Positions 39,397-47,544 of a stretch of 64,000 nucleotides of DNA are shown here, piece by piece; positions within the stretch are counted from its first letter, which is position 1, and each line of letters opens with the position of its first letter. The notes under the pieces were generated by a model. That model worked only from the letters and a program-made list of their open reading frames with translations, ran no database searches and had not been told where the DNA came from. The DNA is from Raineyella sp. LH-20. GTDB taxonomy: Bacteria; Actinomycetota; Actinomycetes; Propionibacteriales; Propionibacteriaceae. The DNA is taken from positions 2,604,001 to 2,668,000 of the forward strand of contig NZ_CP137003.1 of the NCBI RefSeq assembly GCF_033110965.1, read 5' to 3'. The position numbers and the translations under genes were made by a program.

Positions 39397-40299
39397 TCAG
39401 GCACAGCCGCAGGACGGGTGCGCCCGCCAGGCCCGCCAGTGCTGACGCCAGTCACGGGTGTCCAATTCGACCGTACGGTCGGCCAGGTCGGGCCGGCCGC
39501 CGGCGGCCCAACAGGCCAGCTGGTTGAGCACGGTGGAGATCGTCCAGTCGTGCAGCGCCGCTGCGTACGGTGCCTCGGCCCCGGTCATCACGGCACGTTG
39601 TTCGATCCAGGAACCGTCGCGCGCGGCCCGGACCAGGTCGCCGCAGACCAGACAGGACGTCCGCCCGGGCAGCACGAAGGGGCCGACCAGGACCCCCTCC
39701 GGCCGCGGTCGCACCACGACATGGGGATCGTCGGCGCGCATCAACGCCTCGACCAAGGCAGGGTCCGGCTCCAGGCAACCCGGCGCGACGACGGTGGGGG
39801 TGCCTGGCGGCAGCGGTCGGCGGTCCAGCGTCGCGGCCACCAGGATCCGCTCCCGGAACGGTCCCCGTGCCAGGCCCGGAAGACCCGTCGGGGCGATCAC
39901 GTGCACCGTCCCGACACCGGCCTCGAGGAGTCGGGTGGTGAGGTCGGTGAGCAGCGACGGTGCGGCGACCACCCTGACCACCGGGACAGTGGCCAGCGCG
40001 CCCGGCTGTGGGCCGTCCACAGCAAGCAGCCCGGCCGTCCGCAGAGTTGTCACCACGTTGTCCACAACCCACGGGGCCAGGTGCCACCGGTCGGCGAGGT
40101 CGCGGAGAGAGTGTTCCCCGGTCAGCTCGGCCAGCATTCTCGACGTCCCGGGCGGAGCACCGCCGAGCCGCACCCCGCGATCTGCGTCACATCCCACCTG
40201 CACCGTCCCGTCCCTCAGTTCGAGGACCGGCACCCCGGCCAACAGCCGTGGCCGCGCCGTCGCAGAGCACGGGGAGAGGGTGTCCAGGAGATCGTCCAT
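39397..40299 (-). CDS. Orphan TOMM cyclodehydratase/E1-like protein
   Basis: A 300-residue protein resembling the E1-like (ThiF-like) partner of azole-forming cyclodehydratases. The N-terminal part (about 15-100), with DGTVQVGCDADRGVRLGG and MLAELTGEHSLRDLADRWHL, looks like a PqqD/RRE winged helix that binds leader peptides. A Rossmann-like region follows, and paired cysteines (CLVCGDL and a terminal HPSCGC) look like a structural zinc site. No YcaO enzyme, precursor peptide or transporter is encoded nearby, so the usual peptide-modifying role is not supported here. Actinobacteria commonly keep such a gene beside uvrD2. ATG at 40299 is preferred; a GTG at 40308 is possible. Confidence 0.7.
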   Translation of the reverse strand: MDDLLDTLSPCSATARPRLLAGVPVLELRDGTVQVGCDADRGVRLGGAPPGTSRMLAELTGEHSLRDLADRWHLAPWVVDNVVTTLRTAGLLAVDGPQPGALATVPVVRVVAAPSLLTDLTTRLLEAGVGTVHVIAPTGLPGLARGPFRERILVAATLDRRPLPPGTPTVVAPGCLEPDPALVEALMRADDPHVVVRPRPEGVLVGPFVLPGRTSCLVCGDLVRAARDGSWIEQRAVMTGAEAPYAAALHDWTISTVLNQLACWAAGGRPDLADRTVELDTRDWRQHWRAWRAHPSCGCA

Positions 40300-40350
40300 G
40301 CCCACCACGATCCCCCCGACGGGCCCACCGAGGGGGCTATGACAAGGGGA

Positions 40351-40381
40351 CGGACAACACTCCGGGGTGAACGGACAACAC
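40351..40381 (-). promoter_or_regulatory. Paired CGGACAACAC motif
   Basis: Copies at 40351-40360 and 40372-40381 are 21 bases apart (two helical turns). They lie 52-82 bases upstream of the E1-like gene. An equivalent pair is found upstream of the Rv3235-like gene at 16329-16369. Confidence 0.45.
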
Positions 40382-40608
40382 CGGAGGAGGGAGGGATCAT
40401 CACCGCCGCGGAGACGATCCCGGACAGGCGGAAGGCCCTCACGCTATCGATGAGATTCGCCTTCCCCTGCGAACCATCGACCACGGAGGGCCTCCTCACG
40501 CCAATCTAGGCGGCCGCGGCCGAGCCCGTCAAGGCCGCCCGGGCACCACCCGCTGTGACAGTCGTCATCGGACCGGCCGGACGGCGTGGCCGGAACTGCT
40601 GCGCTCGC

Positions 40609-40674
40609 TTGTCCACGGCTGTGGAAAACTCTGTGGACGGATTGTGGTCAACATGTGGACGGCGGGTGGACACC
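40609..40674. repeat. Phased array of DnaA-box-like repeats
   Basis: Six DnaA-box-like nonamers start at 40609 (TTGTCCACG, inverted), 40620 (TGTGGAAAA), 40632 (TGTGGACGG), 40643 (TGTGGTCAA), 40654 (TGTGGACGG) and 40665 (degenerate, GGTGGACAC core). The spacing is 11, 12, 11, 11 and 11 bases. A perfect TTGTCCACA lies at 40058-40066 inside the adjacent gene. Confidence 0.6.
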
Positions 40675-40739
40675 TGAGGGTCACCCCTTGGTATGACGCC
40701 GTTCACCAGGTGGACATCTTCGGTCGGCCCAGTCCGGGC

Positions 40740-42221
40740 TCAGTGCCCGTCCTGATCGGGGTCGGCGTCGGTGCCACGGTCCCGGTCGGCCTCGCTGAGC
40801 AGCCGTTCCAATTCCGCATCGAGGTCGTACGCCTCCGGTGCGGGCTCCGGCTCGCCGCCGTGCTGGTCGACCTCCCCGGCGACGAACCCCAGTGGGTCGT
40901 CGAGCCCGGCGGCGGTCGGCAGGTGATCGGGATGCGTCCACAGGGCGTCGCGGCCCTCGGTCCCGCGCGCCTCGCGCAGAGCGGCCCACAGGTTGGCCGC
41001 GTCCCGCATCCGGCGGGGCCGCAGCTCCAGCCCGACGACGGTGTTGAGCGCCTCCTCGGCCGGGCCGCCGGTCGCTCGGCGGCGCCGCAGCGTCTCCGCG
41101 AGGGCCGGTGCGGTGGGCATCCACCGACCGGTGGCCTGGGTGACCGTGTCGTCGACCCAGCCCTCGATCAGTGCCAGCAGGGTCTCCAGCCGCTCCAGCA
41201 CCGCCTGCTGCTCGGGCGTACGCACCGGCTCGAAGAGGCTGCCCTGCAGCTTCTCGAAGGCCACCTGGAGCGCCCCCAGATCCATCGAGGAGGGGTCGAG
41301 GTCGCGGTACATGTCCTCCATCGCGGACATGTCGATCCGGATGCCCGCGGCGTACTGTTCGAACAGCGACAGCAGTTGCGGTCGCAGCCAGCCGGCGGCG
41401 GCGAACAGCCGCTGGTGCGCCGCCTCGCGCAGCGCCAGGTACACCTGGATATCGGTGGGGGACTGGTCGAGGCCCTCGGAGAACTCCGTCACATTGGTCG
41501 GCACCAGCACCACTGCGCCGTCGTCACCGAGCGGCAGCCCGATGTCGGTCAACCCGAGCACCTCAGAGGCCAACCGCCCGAGCGCCTCGGCGACCTTCTG
41601 GCCGTACATCATCGCGCCGCTGGTACGCAGCATCGGCTGCAGCAGACCGGCCATCTGGGCCAGCTCGGCGGGCTGCTCCTCACCGGGACCGGCCGACAGC
41701 AGCGCGTCGGCCAGTGCATCGGCAAAGCTCGTCGCCACCGGGGCGATGATCCGCTGCCACACCGGCAGGGTCGAGGTGATCCACTCCGCGCGGCTCCACA
41801 CCTTGGGTGCCCGCTCGGTGGCCGGGAAGGATGTCGAGCGGTCCAGCCAGCCGTCGGCGATCCGGGTCGCTTCGGCCAGGCTCTCGCGCTGCTCGCGCGA
41901 GGGTGACGGATCCTCCCCGCGCTCGGCACAGACCCGCCGGGCGATCGTGCTCACCTGGCGCCAGTCCACCTGCCCGGGCTGCACCGGGGCGCCCGCGCCG
42001 GCCGGGTTCACGAAGCCGGCATAGCCGGCGGTCGGTCCGGGCGCGCCGGCCGCGAACATCTGCCCGAAGGCCTGCTGGAGCTGCTGCATCATCGCGGCGA
42101 GGTCCGGCGTGCCGCCGGGCCCGGCGCCGGGCAGGCCCAACCGGCGGAGCAACTCCTCGAAGTCGTTCTCCGGCTTGCCCTCGTCCGGGTCGTTGTCGTC
42201 GCGGCGAGGATCGTCGGCCAT
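40740..42221 (-). CDS. Zinc-dependent metalloprotease, DUF2342 family
   Basis: A 493-residue protein of the actinobacterial DUF2342 family, annotated elsewhere as zinc-dependent metalloprotease or coenzyme F420 biosynthesis-associated protein. The N-terminus is acidic with a Gln/Met-rich segment. The middle holds REAAHQRLF, the family's metal-site block, followed by LFEQYAAGI. The C-terminus is acidic and probably disordered. Orthologues sit beside the Lon/PDZ protease gene, as here. Peptidase activity is inferred from the family only. ATG at 42221 has AGGAG seven bases upstream; the frame is open far upstream, but that is antisense to moaE and the Lon gene. Confidence 0.85.
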   Translation of the reverse strand: MADDPRRDDNDPDEGKPENDFEELLRRLGLPGAGPGGTPDLAAMMQQLQQAFGQMFAAGAPGPTAGYAGFVNPAGAGAPVQPGQVDWRQVSTIARRVCAERGEDPSPSREQRESLAEATRIADGWLDRSTSFPATERAPKVWSRAEWITSTLPVWQRIIAPVATSFADALADALLSAGPGEEQPAELAQMAGLLQPMLRTSGAMMYGQKVAEALGRLASEVLGLTDIGLPLGDDGAVVLVPTNVTEFSEGLDQSPTDIQVYLALREAAHQRLFAAAGWLRPQLLSLFEQYAAGIRIDMSAMEDMYRDLDPSSMDLGALQVAFEKLQGSLFEPVRTPEQQAVLERLETLLALIEGWVDDTVTQATGRWMPTAPALAETLRRRRATGGPAEEALNTVVGLELRPRRMRDAANLWAALREARGTEGRDALWTHPDHLPTAAGLDDPLGFVAGEVDQHGGEPEPAPEAYDLDAELERLLSEADRDRGTDADPDQDGH

Positions 42222-42317
42222 GCTGTCACTCCTGCTCGTGGGGCATCCTGACTTGCGTCCATTGAACCGCATCCGGCCAAGCCTGTCCGGGGCGGCCGGA
42301 GCCACGCGCGAGGTGGG

Positions 42318-42323
42318 TACAGT
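42318..42323 (+). promoter_or_regulatory. -10 element of moaE, near-leaderless
   Basis: TACAGT ends seven bases before the moaE ATG, giving a transcript with no or a one-base leader. Confidence 0.45.
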
Positions 42324-42330
42324 CGTGGGC

Positions 42331-42756
42331 ATGCTGCGGACGAGTGCACGGGTGACGACCGAGCCGCTGGTGGTCGACGACCTGCTGCGTACGGTCGCGG
42401 ATCGTACGGTCGGCGGTCTGGGGATGTTCGTCGGGCTGGTCCGCGACCACGACCCGGCCGGCCCCGGCGCCACCGTGCAGTGGCTGGAGTACTCCGCCCA
42501 CCCGACCGCCGAGGTCACCCTCGCCGCGCTGGTCGACGAGGTCGCCGGGACGTACGACGTCCTCACCGCCGCGGCCGAACACCGGGTGGGACGGCTGGCC
42601 GTCGGCGACATCGCCGTCACGGTCGCCGTCGGCGCCGCGCATCGGGCCCCCGCGCTGGCTGCCTGCCAGGTGCTGATCGACCGGATCAAGACCGAGGTGC
42701 CGATCTGGAAACGGCAGGCGTTCGACGGCGGCGTGACCACCTGGGTCGGTCTGTGA
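42331..42756 (+). CDS. moaE: Molybdopterin synthase catalytic subunit MoaE
   Basis: A 141-residue MoaE: the N-terminal RTSARVTTEPLVVDDL, the GMFVGLVRDHD loop, the LEYSAHPTAE segment, HRVGRLAVGDIAV and the active-site block DRIKTEVPIWKRQ with the catalytic lysines. With thiocarboxylated MoaD it converts precursor Z (cPMP) to molybdopterin. No moaD or other cofactor gene is in the window. It overlaps the next gene by four bases (GTGA), an operon with a Lon/PDZ protease that has no obvious metabolic logic. Confidence 0.93.
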   Translation: MLRTSARVTTEPLVVDDLLRTVADRTVGGLGMFVGLVRDHDPAGPGATVQWLEYSAHPTAEVTLAALVDEVAGTYDVLTAAAEHRVGRLAVGDIAVTVAVGAAHRAPALAACQVLIDRIKTEVPIWKRQAFDGGVTTWVGL

Positions 42757-43865
42757 GCTCCCGCGGTGGGCGGCGTTCCCCGCTGGGGCGCGCCGGCGGC
42801 TGGCTGCGCCGGACGTTCGGCGACACCCCGACCACGACCGCGGCGGCCGCGGTCACCTTCGTCGTGCTGGCGATGGTCCTCGCGCTGGTCCCGGTGCCGT
42901 ACGTGACGTGGAGTCCGGGACGGACCATGGACGTGCTGGGCCCGGCCGCCTCCGGCCAGGGTGAGGCAGTGGCGATCAGTGGGCTGACCACCTACCCGGC
43001 CGACGGCCAGCTCCGGCTGACCACCGTCGGCGTGACCCGTGCCGACTCCCGGATCACCCTGCCCGCTGCACTGGCCGCTCAGTGGTTGCCATGGCGCGAG
43101 GTGCTGCCCCGCGAGGCCGTCTACCCGGCGGGGACCACCGAGCAGCAGAGCACCGCCGAGAACACCCGGATGATGGACACCGCCCAGCAGTCGGCGATCG
43201 TTGCCGGGCTGCGCAGCGCCGGCGTCACGGTGACCGAGGTGACCACGGTCGTCGGGGTGACCGACCGGACCCCCGCCGACGGTCGCCTCGAGCCCGGCGA
43301 CACCATCACCACGGTCGACGGGGTCGCCGTCACCTCGCCGGGCGACGCGACGGCCCGGATCCGGGACCGCCGGGTCGGTGACTCGGTCCGGATCGGCGTG
43401 CTGCGCTCCGGGACCCGACACGACGTCACCGTGCCGACCGTCGCCGGCACCGACGACCCGGGCCGGCCGAGGATCGGCGCGACCATCGGCGTCGGGTACG
43501 ACCACCCCGGCACCGTCACCTTCGGCATCGACCCGGCGATCGGCGGGCCCAGCGCCGGTCTCGTCTTCGCGCTGGCCATCCGCGACCGGCTGACACCCGG
43601 AGACCTCACCGCCGGCCGAGTGGTCGCCGCGACCGGCACCATCGACCCCGACGGCACGGTCGGCTCGATCGGCGGCCTGCCCGCCAAAGTCGCCGGCGCC
43701 CGGGCCGCCGGCGCCACTCTCTTCCTGATCCCGCGCGGCAACTGCGACGAGGCCGTCCGGCTGCGCACCGACCTGCCGCTGGTCCCTGTCGACAGCCTGC
43801 AGCAGGCGGTCGATGTCCTGTCCCGGCCGCAGACCCCGCTCGCCGAGCTGCCCCGCTGTTCCTGA
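42753..43865 (+). CDS. Membrane-anchored PDZ-Lon (S16) protease
   Basis: A 370-residue protein with one N-terminal transmembrane segment (about 33-52), a PDZ domain in the middle (LEPGDTITTVDGVAVTSPGD) and a C-terminal Lon-type S16 protease domain. The catalytic Ser lies in GIDPAIGGPSAGLVFAL and the Lys in GGLPAKVAGARAAG, so the dyad is intact. There is no AAA domain, as in the YlbL/Rv3194c group. The active site should face outside the cytoplasm. The GTG start overlaps the moaE stop. The stop codon lies in a 13-bp tandem duplication. Confidence 0.92.
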   Translation: MSSRGGRRSPLGRAGGWLRRTFGDTPTTTAAAAVTFVVLAMVLALVPVPYVTWSPGRTMDVLGPAASGQGEAVAISGLTTYPADGQLRLTTVGVTRADSRITLPAALAAQWLPWREVLPREAVYPAGTTEQQSTAENTRMMDTAQQSAIVAGLRSAGVTVTEVTTVVGVTDRTPADGRLEPGDTITTVDGVAVTSPGDATARIRDRRVGDSVRIGVLRSGTRHDVTVPTVAGTDDPGRPRIGATIGVGYDHPGTVTFGIDPAIGGPSAGLVFALAIRDRLTPGDLTAGRVVAATGTIDPDGTVGSIGGLPAKVAGARAAGATLFLIPRGNCDEAVRLRTDLPLVPVDSLQQAVDVLSRPQTPLAELPRCS

Positions 43866-43881
43866 TCCCTGTTCCTGACTC
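43856..43881. repeat. 13-bp tandem duplication at the Lon stop codon
   Basis: CTGTTCCTGATCC (43856-43868) is followed directly by CTGTTCCTGACTC (43869-43881). The first copy contains the stop codon of the PDZ-Lon gene. Confidence 0.7.
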
Positions 43882-43896
43882 TCGAGGAGGACCACG

Positions 43897-44508
43897 ATGA
43901 CCGACCCCGACACCCCGCCGGCGGACGCCGCCCCGACCGACCCCGCCCCGACCGACCCCGCCCCGACCGACCCCGTCTCGTCCGACGGCGTGTCGACCGA
44001 CGGCGCCGACGCCCTGGTGGCCGCCCTGATGGAGATCGAACGCCACGTCTCCTCGCTCGGCTGGGACCAGCCGGCTCGGCTCTTCGCGCTGGTCCGTACG
44101 GCTGACCTGGTCGCCGCCGAACCGCACCTCGCCGAGGCCCTCGATGCGGAGCACCGTCCGGCCGACGCGCTCAGCTCGATCGAGCAGGACTCCTGGCACG
44201 CCGGTGAGGACGTCGTGGCGTCCCTGCAGGAGATCGCCTGGCCGGAGACGGTCGAGGGCTGTGCCCTGGCGATCGAACGGGCGTTCCTGCCCTCCGACGC
44301 CGAGGCCGACATCCCCGAGGATGCCGAGGAGGCGGCCCGCTACGTCGCCGAGCATCCGCGCCGCCAGGACATCCGCGTGGTCGCCGGGGTGCTCCGCTCG
44401 GGAGAGCAGCAGAGCCTGGCCCGGTTGGCCTCCGCGCCGGAGGACCTGCTCGGTGGCCCCGAGCTGGCCCCCGGGCTGTCCGCACTGCTCAGCCGTACGC
44501 TGGACTGA
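43897..44508 (+). CDS. PPA1309 family protein
   Basis: A 203-residue protein of the family named after C. acnes PPA1309, consistently placed between the PDZ-Lon and UPF0182 genes. An N-terminal Thr/Asp/Pro-rich tail contains a repeated APTDP pentapeptide encoded by a 15-bp tandem repeat. The conserved domain (about 37-200) includes HVSSLGWDQPARLFALV, EQDSWHAGEDVVASLQEIAWPE, GCALAIERAFLP and QDIRVVAGVLRSGEQQ. Cytoplasmic; function unknown. ATG at 43897 has GGAGG six bases upstream. Confidence 0.85.
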   Translation: MTDPDTPPADAAPTDPAPTDPAPTDPVSSDGVSTDGADALVAALMEIERHVSSLGWDQPARLFALVRTADLVAAEPHLAEALDAEHRPADALSSIEQDSWHAGEDVVASLQEIAWPETVEGCALAIERAFLPSDAEADIPEDAEEAARYVAEHPRRQDIRVVAGVLRSGEQQSLARLASAPEDLLGGPELAPGLSALLSRTLD

Positions 44509-44527
44509 TCTGCTGGGGGCCCGCCCC

Positions 44528-44533
44528 TAGGAT
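44528..44533 (+). promoter_or_regulatory. Putative -10 element of UPF0182 gene
   Basis: TAGGAT fits TANNNT; transcription from about 44540 would leave a leader of about 87 bases with an AAGGAAG ribosome binding site. Confidence 0.35.
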
Positions 44534-44626
44534 GGGTGCGGCGGTCCGGATCCCGCCGCAGCCCTGCCCGATCGACGATCCGGACGTCGCCGTCCGTCCC
44601 ACGTTCCGAGAACAAGGAAGTGTCCC

Positions 44627-47506
44627 GTGAGCACCGCCTCTCCGACCCGCCCCCGTCGCAGGCCGCACCCGTTGCTGATCACCCTGGTCACGGTGGCGGT
44701 GCTGCTGGTGGTGCTCGCGGTGACGGCGAACATCTGGACCGACTTCCTGTGGTACCGCAGCCTCGGCTACTCAGAGGTGTTCAGCACTCGGCTGCTCGCC
44801 GCCGTGCTGATGTTCTTCGTCGGCCTGGTCGTGATGGCGGGGCTGGTCATCGGCAACGGGCTGATCGCGCTGCGGTTGCGGCCCCGCACCCGACCGACCG
44901 CGCAGAGCAGCCTGCTGGAGACCTACCGGCACGTGATCTTCAGCGGCCGGTTCCGGTCGGGGCTGTTCGTCATCGGCGGCATCCTCGGCCTGTTCGCCGG
45001 GTTCGGCATCTCGGGCAACGTGGACACGGTGCTGGCCTGGGTGCATCGCACCCCGTTCGGCGGACAGGACGCCGGCTTCGGCCTGGATCCGGGGTTCTAC
45101 GTCTTCGACTACCCGTTCTGGCGGATGACGCTGAACTTCCTGATCACCTGCCTGGTGCTCAGCGGCCTGGTCGCCCTGGTGATCCACTACCTGTCCGGCG
45201 CACTGCGACTGGAGCGGGGCGTACGGTCCACCTCCGGCGCCCAGGTCCACCTGTCGGTGCTGATCGGCGTGGTCCTGCTGGTGTACGCGGGGCTGCGGGT
45301 CTTCGACCGGTACGCGCTGCAGCTCGGCACCGGGCAGCTGGTCACCGGCATGGGCTACACCGACGAGCACGTACGATCCACCGCGCAGCTCATCCTCGCG
45401 GTGATCACCGTCGTGTGCGCGCTGCTGTTCTTCGCCAACGCGGCGCTGCGCCGCTGGCGGGTGCCGGTCGCCTCGGTGGTCCTGCTGGTGCTCTCCGGGC
45501 TGATCCTCGGGCTGATCTACCCGGCCGTGGTGCAGGCCTTCTCGGTGACCCCGGACGAGCCGGACAAGGAGAAGCCGTACATCGAGCGCAACATCGCCGC
45601 CACTCGGCAGGCGTTCGGGCTCTCCGACGTCGAGGTCCAGGACTACACGGCGGTGACCCAGACCTCGGCCGGCCAGCTGCGCGCCGACGCGGAGGCACTG
45701 CCCGGCATCCGGCTGATCGACCCGAAGGTGGTCGCGCCGGCGTACGAACAGTTCCAGCAGGTGCGTGGCTTCTACCAGTTCCCGAAGACCCTCGACGTCG
45801 ACCGCTACACCGTCGACGGCCAGGAGAGCGACGTCGTGGTCGCCGCCCGCGAGATCGACCTCAACGGGCTGGACTCCAAGAGCTGGAACAACATCCACAC
45901 CGTCTACACCCATGGCTACGGCATGGTCGCCGCCTACGGCAACCGCCGCCAGACCGAGGGCCAGCCGGACTGGCTCGAGAAGGACATCCCGCCGACCGGC
46001 AAGCTCGACGAGGAGCAGTCGCGGGTCTACTTCGGCCAGCTGTTCACCGACTACTCGATCGTCGGCGCCCCGGCCGGCACCGCGCCCGTCGAGCTCGACA
46101 CCCCCGGCGGCGGGGACCAGAGCGGTGGCTCGAAGATGTTCACGTACGACGGCAAGGGCGGCGTGGCGATCGGCAACATGGTCACCCGGGCGCTCTACGC
46201 GATCCGGTTCGCCGACCCCAACATCCTGCTGTCCGACCGGGTGAACGCGTCCTCGCGGATCATCTACAACCGCACGCCGACCGAGCGGGTCAAGGCGGCC
46301 GCGCCGTGGCTCACCGTCGACTCCAACATCTATCCGGCGATCGTCAGCGGCCGGCTGGTGTGGATCGTCGACGGCTACACCACCTCGAACACCTACCCGA
46401 ACGCGCAGCGGGTCAACCTCACCTCGGCCGTCTCCTCGCAGCGTCCCACCGACACCGGGCTCGGCCTGGGTGGGCCGTCGGTCAACTACATGCGCAACTC
46501 GGTGAAGGCCGTCGTGGACGCGTACGACGGCACGGTCAGCCTGTACGCCTGGGACCAGTCGGACCCGATCCTGCAGACCTGGGAGAAGACCTACCCCGGC
46601 CTGATCCAAGGCCGCGACCAGATCTCGCCGGAGCTGCTCAACCACCTGCGCTACCCGGAGGACCTCTTCCAGGTGCAGCGCGAGGTGCTCGCCCGCTACC
46701 ACATGACGGACCCGCACCAGTGGTACCAACGCACCGACCTGTGGCAGATCCCCGACGACCCGGTGCTCGGCACCGGCAACAAGGAGCAGCCGTACTACCT
46801 GTCGGTGAAGTGGCCCGGTGACCAGAACCCGGTCTTCAGCCTGACGTCGGTGTACGTCCCGAACGCCCGGTCCAACCTCGCCTCCTACATGGCGGTGAAC
46901 GCGGACGCCGCCAGCCCGCAGTACGGCCAGATCAGGATCCTGCGGATGTCGGACCAGACCCAGATCGACGGTCCCGGCCAGACGTTCAACGCGATGACGA
47001 CGAACGAACAGGTCGCCACCCGGCTGCGCCCGTACCTCAACCAGGGCTCCGCCAGCGCGTCGTACGGCAACCTGCTGACCCTGCCCGTCGGCGGCGGCCT
47101 GCTGTACGTCCAGCCGGTCTACACCGAGCGGCAGGGGGCGACCGGGGCCTACCCGGCGCTGAGCTTCGTGATGTCGCGGTTCGGCAACTCGGTCGGCATC
47201 GGCACGACCCTGCAGCAGTCCCTCGACCAGGTGTTCGCCGGTGATGCCGGCGCCACCACCGGCGAGTCCGGCGGACCGGCCCAGGCGACCACCGGCACGG
47301 CCACCCCGCCGTCCCAGACGCCCGCCGGATCGGGCGCTGTAGGCACCGTCGACCAGGCCGCGTTGCAGCAGGCCATCACCGACGCCCAACAGGCGTTCGC
47401 CGACGCGGACAAGGCGCTGAAGGCCGGCGACCTCGGCACCTACCAGAAGCGGACCCAGGACGCGCAGGCCGCGGTGGCGCGGATGCGCCAGGCGATGGGC
47501 GGCTAG
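44627..47506 (+). CDS. UPF0182 family membrane protein
   Basis: A 959-residue UPF0182 protein. The N-terminal third has about seven transmembrane helices, starting LLITLVTVAVLLVVLAV. A large extracytoplasmic domain follows, with family blocks such as EKPYIERNIAATRQAFGL, ARREIDLNGL-like AAREIDLNGLDSKSWNN, YTHGYGMVAAYGN, and RYPEDLFQVQREVLARYHM. The C-terminus is a Gly/Thr/Ala-rich linker and a helical tail rich in Ala and Gln. Function unknown; the family is widespread in actinobacteria and cyanobacteria. GTG start at 44627 with AAGGAAG six bases upstream. It converges with the second M16 gene, 38 bp apart. Confidence 0.93.
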   Translation: MSTASPTRPRRRPHPLLITLVTVAVLLVVLAVTANIWTDFLWYRSLGYSEVFSTRLLAAVLMFFVGLVVMAGLVIGNGLIALRLRPRTRPTAQSSLLETYRHVIFSGRFRSGLFVIGGILGLFAGFGISGNVDTVLAWVHRTPFGGQDAGFGLDPGFYVFDYPFWRMTLNFLITCLVLSGLVALVIHYLSGALRLERGVRSTSGAQVHLSVLIGVVLLVYAGLRVFDRYALQLGTGQLVTGMGYTDEHVRSTAQLILAVITVVCALLFFANAALRRWRVPVASVVLLVLSGLILGLIYPAVVQAFSVTPDEPDKEKPYIERNIAATRQAFGLSDVEVQDYTAVTQTSAGQLRADAEALPGIRLIDPKVVAPAYEQFQQVRGFYQFPKTLDVDRYTVDGQESDVVVAAREIDLNGLDSKSWNNIHTVYTHGYGMVAAYGNRRQTEGQPDWLEKDIPPTGKLDEEQSRVYFGQLFTDYSIVGAPAGTAPVELDTPGGGDQSGGSKMFTYDGKGGVAIGNMVTRALYAIRFADPNILLSDRVNASSRIIYNRTPTERVKAAAPWLTVDSNIYPAIVSGRLVWIVDGYTTSNTYPNAQRVNLTSAVSSQRPTDTGLGLGGPSVNYMRNSVKAVVDAYDGTVSLYAWDQSDPILQTWEKTYPGLIQGRDQISPELLNHLRYPEDLFQVQREVLARYHMTDPHQWYQRTDLWQIPDDPVLGTGNKEQPYYLSVKWPGDQNPVFSLTSVYVPNARSNLASYMAVNADAASPQYGQIRILRMSDQTQIDGPGQTFNAMTTNEQVATRLRPYLNQGSASASYGNLLTLPVGGGLLYVQPVYTERQGATGAYPALSFVMSRFGNSVGIGTTLQQSLDQVFAGDAGATTGESGGPAQATTGTATPPSQTPAGSGAVGTVDQAALQQAITDAQQAFADADKALKAGDLGTYQKRTQDAQAAVARMRQAMGG

Positions 47507-47544
47507 GCCGCTCCGCTCCCCGTGCGGCCGGCGCCGCGGGGGCG

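Larger units (their letters stand above)
40300..40739. other. 440-bp intergenic region with repeated motifs
   Basis: No credible gene. It holds the paired CGGACAACAC decamers at 40351-40381 and the DnaA-box-like array at 40609-40674, described separately. An 8-bp inverted repeat (40433-40440 with 40486-40493) lies between them. Both flanking genes point left, so it contains the promoter of the E1-like gene and the 3' flank of the metalloprotease gene. Confidence 0.6.

Noticed and set aside
40433-40493. An 8-bp inverted repeat as a terminator or attenuator
   Set aside because: The arms are 45 bases apart with no T-tract or stable nested stem, so nothing supports a function.
44771-47389. An 872-codon minus-strand frame opposite the UPF0182 gene
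   Set aside because: Low-complexity translation typical of antisense frames at this G+C; UPF0182 matches its family along the whole length.
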